Shown piece by piece: positions 56,939-64,000 of a DNA stretch of 64,000 nucleotides. A program made the position numbers and the translations under genes. The stretch spans positions 1,666,141,385 through 1,666,205,384 of the forward strand of contig CM062816.1 in the NCBI GenBank assembly GCA_031772625.1. The letters run 5' to 3'. The stretch's first letter is position 1. Every line of letters begins with the position of its first letter. Origin of the DNA: Pinus tabuliformis (Eukaryota; Streptophyta; Pinopsida; Pinales; Pinaceae). The notes beneath the pieces were generated by a model, which saw only the letters and a list, made by a program, of their open reading frames with translations, was not told the origin of the DNA and made no database searches.

Positions 56939-57198
56939 TCACAAATGTGGCTTTTCTACAAGGGAAAAAAATTCAAATCTAGGTGTTATTCGAGAGATAT
57001 ATGAGGCAGAATGTCACTCCCATCAATGGTGAAAATGAACCATTGGCCTCCACAGAACTCATTTTCGGAAACTGCCTCTTGGAAACAATGTTGGGGCTTA
57101 TCTTGCACGGCCAGCTCCAACCCCACCAGGCACGCAATTGGGTCTCCTTCCTTGCCCAACTGATGGAAATGAAACATGTACAGTACATTGTAACAATA

Positions 57199-57738
57199 GT
57201 AGCAGTAGCGATATCAGTAGCAGTAGTGCAAGCACGTTGGACGGTCCGTTTATAGATGAGTTGTGGACCATGTACTTCGATGGATCAAGGACACAGGATG
57301 GCTTAGGAGCTAAGTGTGTCTTGATCGACCCAAACAACATGAAACATTTGATTTCGCTGCTTGGAGTTCGAGTGCATGAACAACATCGCTGAATACGAAG
57401 CAGTCGTGTTGGGCTTGAAAAAATCCATTAGCATCAACATGGTCACGCTCAAATTGGTAGGTGATTTGGAAATAGTGGTACGACAGGTACGTAACACCAT
57501 TTGTTGTTTATCACCTCATCTTAAAAGTTACCAACAAGAGGTATGGCGACTGATCTCTAACTTCCAAGCATTTAATATCATCGTTGTACCAAAAACGTGT
57601 AATGCAACTGCCAATGCTTTGGCAAACACAACTTCTAGAATGTCACCTCTTAGGGATAGATTTACTGTTGAAATTTTGTATAGACCATCTATCCCGAATA
57701 AAATAACTAATTTACGCATATTTGATGATAATCAATAG
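57199..57738 (+). pseudogene. gypsy element 1 second RNase H-like domain, upstream of reverse transcriptase
   Basis: Across a frameshift near 57370, WTMYFDGSRTQDGLGAKCVL is followed by NNIAEYEAVVLGL, LVGDLEIVVRQV and CNATANALAN. This is the pattern of the plant archaeal-type RNase H (first Asp in YFDGS, Glu in AEYEA, Asp in VGDLE, and a degraded last Asp in ATANALA). In most Tat-lineage elements this domain comes after the reverse transcriptase; here it precedes it. Stop at 57736-57738. Confidence 0.75.
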
Positions 57739-58070
57739 ATACTGCATTTCATGGCCAATGCTGATACCTTCAAGAATGTAATCATATCAAGAAATACCAC
57801 ATCATCAAGAAAGGCCACCTCATCCCCAAAGGTGTGGTATCATTGGAAAAACTTGGACTTGCAAGAATGCTCCCAGGGGCCAAGGAATAGCAAAACCCAT
57901 AGCTCTACCATGATGCACGAACTAATTAACTTGGGAACAGAACAAGATCCGAAGTTCGTCAATCTTGGTACACGTTTCACATGGCGAGAGCGGCAAGCCT
58001 TTGTCCGCTTGTTCAAATAGTATCAGGATGTGTTCACATGGACATATGATGGTCTGAAAAATTACAACAC
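57739..58070 (+). other. gypsy element 1 linker between RNase H-like and RT domains
   Basis: Partly open frame (57751-58020) with no domain signature except FTWRERQAFVRLFK near its end, which resembles the segment preceding the RT of gypsy polyproteins. Confidence 0.5.
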
Positions 58071-59200
58071 ATGAATAATCAAACACATCATTCTGATCAA
58101 AGAAGGGGTCAAGCCATATCAGCAGAAGCCGAGGAAAGTAAATTTGTCACTTCCCTCGTATGGAAAGAGCTCACCAAGCTGTTGGATGCACGAATCATAT
58201 ACAGAGTTTGTCATTCTACTTGGGTTTCAAATATTGTTCCTATATGTAAGAAGTCCAGAGAAGTCCGCTTGTGTGTTGATTTCTAGAACTTGAATGCGCC
58301 TCGGACAAATGAAACTACCCCATGCTGTCTATGGATTACATTCTGCAAAAAGTATCTGGGGCACAGATGTTTTCTCTACTCGGCGGGTTTTTAGGATATA
58401 ATTAGGGTCTAGTAGTGGAACCTGATAGACTCAAAACTACCTTTCGTACCAAGTGGGGTACGTTCGCATACAGACAAATTTTGTTTGGGCTTGTGAATGC
58501 AGGCGTAACCTTTCAGCACGCCATGGACATCACCTTCCACGGACTCATCAAATAGAGTGTAGTGGTGTACCTCGATGATGTGACTGTGTTTTCAAGAAAA
58601 CGGGAAGATCACATATGCCATCTGAAGAAAAAATTTGGGCGATGTCGAAAATACAGAATTTCCTTGAATCCCAAAAAAAGCATATTTGCAGTGTCTGAGG
58701 GGAACCTCCTTGGGCACATCGTTGCCAAAAGCGAGATCAAGGTTGATCCGGACTGGGTCCAGACTATTACACAGATCCCTCACCCAGCCAACAAGAAAGT
58801 GATGCAGTCCTTCTTGGGAAAGATAAACTTTCTCTAGAAGTTCATCTTGGACTATGTGCAAATAGTAAAACCAATGCAAGCCATGATCAAGAAGGATGCA
58901 GTTTATAGCTAGGGCAAGAGGGAAAAGTACGCATTCACCTGTATCAAGCAGGCTATTGCAAAAGCGTCTGCACTCTACAACCCAGATTTCAACAAAGACT
59001 TCCTGCTATACACCTTCGCCTCCGACAACTCGCTCGTTGCAGTACTCACTTAGAAGGATAAAATGAACAATGAACGTCCCATCTTCTTCATGTGAGCAAG
59101 CATGTAGGGACCAAACTCAACTACCTCGTCGTTGACAAACAAAAATATGTAGTATACAAGGTGGTGAAACACTTCAGACCCTACTTGTTGAAAAACCATT
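58071..59200 (+). pseudogene. gypsy element 1 reverse transcriptase and RNase H
   Basis: RT motifs can be followed through shifts and stops: IKEGVKPYQQ near 58095, ARIIYRV, VRLCVDF (58264-58284), KTTFRTKWGTFAY (58432-58470), the catalytic YLDD at 58568-58579, NPKKSIFAV and LLGHIV, then the thumb/connection MQSFLGKINFL. RNase H follows (ALYNPDF, FASDNSLVAVL near 59030). Many breaks are TAG codons in places where the family has Gln (58835, 59051, 59105) or another CAG- or TGG-derived residue. No functional product. Confidence 0.82.
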
Positions 59201-60020
59201 ACAGAGTCTATGTGCCTCACCCAGCAGTCCACTCATAGCTTGTATAGCAAGAGTTGGGTGAATGATGTGCGAATTGGATGACAGGCTTGCAAGAATATGA
59301 TCTTGACATCAAGCTAGTTCACACTATCAAAGGTCATGGTCTCTACAGACTCACAGCTGAGGCAGTACACGCATAGGAGGAATAAGAGCTCGTCGGTTGG
59401 GAGCAGGAAATTGAAATGTATGATGTAGTGCGAGCACCACCCACTATAAATGGAAACTCTTGGTACGTAGATGTGCACTAGTACCTTGAGCAAGGCACCA
59501 TACCCTCTCACTTTTCCATCACACAGAAGAGGGCATTGCATCTCAAATATTTAGCTTATCAGTTGGTGCACGAAGTGCTTTATAGAAAGCACAATAACGA
59601 AATACTGCTCAGGTACCTGGAGGCACATGAATCAGAGAAGGTTTTGCAAGACATGCATGATGGACCAGTCGAGGGTCACTTCGCAGGAAATACCATTGTG
59701 CACAAAGTTATGCAAGTCGGTTTCTACTATTCAAGGATGCACACGCTTATGCTCGCAAGTCCCCGGTCTGTCAGCGATGCGCTGACAGAACACAAAGGTC
59801 AGCAACCCCACTGCACCCTGTTGTAGTGACTAAACCATTCCAACAATGGGGCTTTGACATCATCAGAGAGATTTTCCCACACTCGTCAAAATAACACCAG
59901 TACATTCTAACAACAACTAATTACTTTACGTAGTGGACAGAAGCAGTTCCTCACAAGCAAGTGAACGACTAGGAGGTCATCAGCTTCCTCCAACAAAACA
60001 TCATCTCATGCTTTGGCGTT
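59201..60020 (+). pseudogene. gypsy element 1 integrase, truncated
   Basis: The zinc-binding region appears in the frame 59536-59826 (DMHDGPVEGHFAG, KVMQVGFYYSRM), then the core (FQQWGFDII near 59840, TTNYFT near 59910). Similarity fades near 60020 before the second and third catalytic acids, so the 3' part is lost. The adjoining 160 bp to the next LTR is unrecognised. Confidence 0.72.
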
Positions 60021-60178
60021 ACATGCTTCTCTGAAGGAACAACCTCTCCTACTCTCAATAAGTCAGGATCCCTCTTCTGTCTCAAAAATAAATAAGTGTC
60101 TATGCACAATCCTCTTTATAAAATACAAAGGCGAAAGAAGAGAAAGGCTTCCGTTGCAGAGAGGTGAAGCATGCAACT
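60021..60178. other. unassigned spacer before gypsy element 2
   Basis: About 160 bp with no recognisable motif; probably decayed 3' part of gypsy 1. The five bases before the next LTR (CAACT, 60174-60178) are the left target site of gypsy 2. Confidence 0.4.
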
Positions 60179-60511
60179 TGTTGGATCCCTATAATACTAG
60201 TGATTACCCCATTACTATTGCAGTTATACCCCTTATTAATATTTTTGTGCCCCTATTGCCCCCATATTGTTATTATTGTGCCCCATAGAATCCCTCTATT
60301 GTTATTTTTGTGGCTTTATATTATTATTGTTAGGTCGGCTGGATTATATTGTGACTCCTTAGACTCCTATATATAGAAAGGAGGTTTTGTCATTTGAATC
60401 ATCCAAGAATTGTTCATTTATGTAATGTAAAGGAGGTTGCCCCCTCGAAGAGGCTGAATTCTAAGGCGTTGATTTATATTTTCTATCTTTTCTTGAGCTG
60501 GTTTTATAACA
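60179..60511 (+). repeat. 5' LTR of gypsy element 2 (333 bp)
   Basis: Starts TGTTGGATCC, ends TTTTATAACA, followed by the primer site. A TATATATA box is at 60368-60375. Confidence 0.88.
60368..60375 (+). promoter_or_regulatory. TATA box of gypsy element 2 LTR
   Basis: TATATATA followed by GAAAGGAGG, about 135 bp before the LTR end, a usual position for an LTR promoter. Confidence 0.6.
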
Positions 60512-60513
60512 TT

Positions 60514-60525
60514 TGGTATCAGAGC
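60514..60525 (+). promoter_or_regulatory. primer binding site (initiator tRNA-Met)
   Basis: TGGTATCAGAGC two bases after the LTR is the standard plant primer site complementary to initiator tRNA-Met. Confidence 0.93.
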
Positions 60526-61190
60526 CTTGGATTCTAGGATTTCGCTGCTCCAAACAGGTCATCGTGGAATTTTTGCTATAACCTTTTTTCTGCGACGTTT
60601 CAGAAGTTGCAAAAAAATTCCATTTGAGAAGAAATCGCTCTGAACCTCAGGTCCGAATTTCAGAGCTTTTCGCACTGTATTTGCGGAGATATGATCTGAG
60701 GAAGTTGGTCTTTTTGCAGACTCCTGAATTACATTCCAAACAGGTGACCTGGGGAAAATCGTCATAACTTTCTCTCTGGGGATCGGATTGAAATTTCGTA
60801 AGAAGGTACAGAAAGAGGACGGACTGTAGTTTCTTGAATGCATTTTTTAGATCCAAAGGTCGAAACAGTGACTCGTGGCATGTCGTACAAGTTCGCTCTA
60901 CCGAACTAGTCTATAATCAAGTCACTGTGGGAGATTTCGCATAACTCTTCCTTGGATAATCCAATTTGGGTCAGACTTGTGGCATTGGAAAGAAGACACA
61001 GAGAGCTACTACAGATCACAAATTCAAAACTAGATGATTGGAAAGTACAGAGATACATCAGAGGCAATATCGAGCTCCTACAAAGTGAAAAAAGGTGTGT
61101 AGATTTTTTTTAATTTTTGCTTAAGCTTGGTTTGAAAATTTATTTTGAAGGAATTCAAAGGGCATAGTAGAGCATTATTATCGGTAACTG
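60526..61190 (+). other. leader of gypsy element 2
   Basis: Non-coding leader between primer site and gag ATG. It contains repeated phrases about 130 bp apart (AGAT...TCTGA/GGATCGGATT...). Confidence 0.55.
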
Positions 61191-62800
61191 ATGCCCCGAG
61201 GAAAGAAAATGCAAACACCTAGTAAGGACCCTGAAAGCTCTAGCATGACTCATGAAGAAGAGGAAGAAATGCTACATGATATATCAAAATTACAAGAACA
61301 AGTGCAACAAATGTCACGCTCACAAAAGTTAACAGAAGCTAAGATAAATGGCGTGGAAGCTAAGATGAATGGCATGGAAGCTAAGATGGACAATTTGAAG
61401 ATAGATTTGAACACAAATTTGAAGACAGACATGGCAGATTTGAAGACATATTTGACAAATTTTCTACAAGAAATACTTACTAATGGTGAAAAGGTAGTAA
61501 AGGAAACTCATGATGAGAACAAAAGAAATGTTAATCATGATTCCATAGACGCTAATGTTGGATCGAAGATTCACCATATTCCAAAAATTGATATGAGGAA
61601 GTTTGATGGCAAGGATCCCGCCACATGGATATTACAGATGGAGCAATTCTTCGATCTCAATAATGTGCAAAACACACAAAAGGTACGTATGGCAACTTTA
61701 TATTTGGAACCAAATCAGTTTGTATGGTATCAATGGCTTTGCTCTCGTAAACAATTTATCACTTGGGCAATTTTTACGGAAGAATTGATAGCACATTATG
61801 AGGATACAAAAAGCAACACTTTTTTTAGCCAATTGATAAGTCTCAAACAAAAGGGTTCAATAATGGAGCACATTGAGGAGTTCCAAAAATTGAACATAAG
61901 GTAAAAGATATTCCAGAGGAGCATAGGATTGATGTGTTCATAGGGTCTTTAAAGGATAATATCCAACATGATGTTTGCCTTTGGGAACCTGATTCATTAG
62001 AGAAGGCATTCAGGTTAGCAAGAAAAATGGAAAGCAAAATTATGGCAACCAGGAAGCATACCACTCACAACTATAAAGACGGAAGTGTTGTTGCCCCTAG
62101 TCTTCCACAACCTATAAGGTTGACACCACAACAATTGGAAGAAAAAAGAGCAAAAGGGCTTTGTTACAGTTGTGATAGCAAATACACTAAAGGTCATAAG
62201 TGTGCTGAGAAGAAATTATTCTACATAGATTGTGAAGAGGAAGAAGAAAAGGAGCAAGAAAGGTCAAAAGAAGAGGATATACTCCAGGAACAAAGCCTAG
62301 ATGAAGAACAAATAAATCCGACCATATCTTGTAATGCATTGGTGGGAATTACCACTCCTCAAACCATCAAGATAGAAGGACAAATCAAGAAGAAAAAGGT
62401 AATAGTGTTGATTGATTCAGGAAGCACCCACAATTTTATTCATTGTAAGGTAGCAAAAGAATTGAATTGCTTCTTATATCCAGCACCAGAGTGTCAAGTG
62501 ATGATTGCAAATGGAGGAACAATAAATTGCTCTGGAAAGTGCCATAATATCAAGCTATCCATGGGAGAATATGTATTGACTAGCCCAATGCTTTCCATTC
62601 CAATGGGAGGTGCTGATGTTGTACTAGGAGTCCAATGGCTACAATCCTTGGGTACAATAGCTTTTAATTTTCAAGAACTTTTCATCAAATTTTGTACGGA
62701 AGGAAAGGAAGTTGAATTAAGGGGTATTGCAGGGAAACCAGGAAAGATAATCAGCTCTAATGGTATGACAAAGCTTCTAAAAAAGAGCAAAGAGGTGTAA
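61191..62800 (+). pseudogene. gypsy element 2 gag and protease
   Basis: ATG 61191 starts a gag with an acidic N-terminus, a coiled coil with repeated EAKMNGMEAKM heptads, and a gag core (RKFDGKDPATWILQMEQFF). A one-base loss near 61902 ends this frame at 61904, and the rest continues in frame 2. A CX2C...GHKC knuckle (CYSCDSKYTKGHKC) and a retropepsin (VLIDSGSTHNFI, then ADVVLGVQWL) follow. TAA at 62798-62800 is reached only because of a second shift in the A run at 62779-62784; the RT frame overlaps from there. Both shifts sit in or near A-rich runs, so sequencing error is possible. Confidence 0.88.
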
Positions 62801-64000
62801 TTGCACAATTATGTTCGCTAGATGTTTCCACATCGGAATCATCTATTTCTCCAGATCTCCAAAAAGTCCTGGACAATCATTCCAAGGTATTTGAGACTCC
62901 CAAAGGTCTCCCACCTATGTGTGATCATGATCATGCTATTCATCTGATTCCAGGAAGTGTTCCTCCAAACATCAGGCCGTACAGATATCCCTATGTCCAA
63001 AAGAGTGAAATTGAACGTATGGTTGCAGAAATGCTAGAGGCTGGTATAATTCAACCGAGTCAAAGTTCTTTCTCTGCTCCAGTAGTATTGGTGCACAAGA
63101 AGGATGGATCATGGCGCATGTGTCCGGATTATAGGGAGCTCAACAAGCTCACTATTAAAGATAAGTTCCCCATTCCTGTCATTGATGAATTACTGGATGA
63201 ATTGCATGGATCAATTTACTTCACCAAGTTGGATCTTCGTTCAGGATATCATCAAATCAGAATGAAGACTGAAGACATTCCGAAAACAGCATTTAGAACT
63301 CATGAGGGTCATTATGAATTTTTGGTCATGCCTTTTGGCCTTACCAATGCACCTTCAACATTTCAAGGTTTGATGAATTCAATTTTCAAACCATTCCTTA
63401 GAAAATTTGTGTTAGTATTTTTTGATGATATACTAATCTACAGCAAGTCTTGGAAGGATCATGTTGAACATGTTGACAGGGTGCTACAACTATTGGAGGA
63501 GAAACAATTATATGCAAAAAGATCCAAATGTTTCTTTGGAGTCCAGGAGGTGGAATATTTGGGTCATATTGTATCTCATGAAGGAGTTAAGGTAGACCCT
63601 AGCAAAATTAAAGCCATTAAGGAATGGAAAATCCCCACATCCATAAAGCATCTGCGAGGATTTCTCGGGTTGACAGGGTATTATCGCAAGTTTGTTAAGA
63701 ATTATGGGAGAATAGCAGCACCTCTAACAACATTATTGAAGAAAGATGCATTTTCATGGACTCTGGAAGCAACAAAGGCCTTTGAACATCTTAAAGAGGC
63801 AATGTGCCAAGCACCGGTCTTAGCTACACCGGACTTCACAAAAACCTTTATTGTGGAATGTGATGCTTCAGGAAATGGAATTGGTGCTGTTCTAATGCAA
63901 GATGAAAGACCCATTGCTTTTGAAAGTCGTCCAATCAAGGGAAAGTTTTTAAGCAAAGCTATTTATGAGAAGGAAATGTTGGCAATACTCCATGCACTTA
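62786..64000 (+). CDS. gypsy element 2 reverse transcriptase and RNase H (runs off window)
   Basis: Frame 1 is open without a stop to the window end. RT motifs are complete: [39 protein letters not shown], the catalytic FFDD at 63418-63429, and [10 protein letters not shown]. It continues through the thumb/connection ([14 protein letters not shown]) into RNase H ([16 protein letters not shown]). Integrase should follow outside. The frame joins gag-protease through the A-run shift just upstream, so an intact copy would make one polyprotein. All visible catalytic residues are present. Confidence 0.92.

Larger units (their letters stand above)
60179..64000 (+). mobile_element. Ty3/gypsy element 2, 5' part (continues beyond window)
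   Basis: 5' LTR, an initiator tRNA-Met primer site, gag, protease and reverse transcriptase in plant gypsy order. Only two one-base frameshifts are seen over 2.8 kb of coding sequence, and the RT frame is open to the end of the window, so it is much younger than gypsy 1. Confidence 0.93.

Overview
This is plant nuclear DNA: plant Ty1/copia and Ty3/gypsy elements lie nested in one another around a single host-type gene, a family GH17 beta-1,3-glucanase fragment. One probable host gene in 64 kb, very long LTRs and low background GC suggest a large, repeat-rich genome. A gymnosperm such as a conifer is my best guess, but that is inference only. Almost every coding region is broken by stops or frameshifts.

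Layout. (1) 1-4978: 3' part of a copia element with its 3' LTR, ending about 240 bp before an exon of the GH17 gene (5220-6303, frameshifted). (2) 6.3-12.8 kb: AT-rich sequence with a SINE-like box, a LINE RNase H remnant and short direct repeats. (3) 12812-37619, minus strand: three LTRs of about 3.4-3.5 kb (A, B, C) separated by two internal regions that encode only a gag-like protein (LTR-internal-LTR-internal-LTR). Internal region 1 carries two further insertions: a 2-kb hAT-like DNA element (16581-18560, 8-bp target duplication) and an 8.25-kb LTR element (19138-27392, 5-bp target duplication, twin 1053-bp LTRs) that encodes only gag and protease and holds an array of small hairpins. (4) About 38.3-60.0 kb: a gypsy element whose gag (40.0-41.2 kb) and pol (56.3-60.0 kb) are separated by a roughly 14.8-kb DNA transposon (41167-55944). 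(5) 60179-64000: the 5' LTR, primer site, gag, protease and reverse transcriptase of a second, younger gypsy element running off the window.

The most notable object is the 14.8-kb transposon. It carries two divergent genes. Rightward is a transposase-like gene with a 29-codon tandem repeat, a Cys-rich segment and a DDE-like core resembling DUF7869 proteins. Leftward is an intron-containing gene that joins a ParB-like segment to a bacterial-type (beta-class, N4/N6) DNA methyltransferase. Between them is a 3.6-kb island of extreme GC content whose strand skew flips from C-rich to G-rich, built from tandem repeats and palindromic joints. A mobile element pairing a transposase with a ParB/DNA-methyltransferase protein is the best candidate here for an undescribed system. 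Both genes look decayed in this copy.

Family assignments come from motifs read by eye. Insertion boundaries rest on repeats and target duplications visible in the sequence. No database search was possible.
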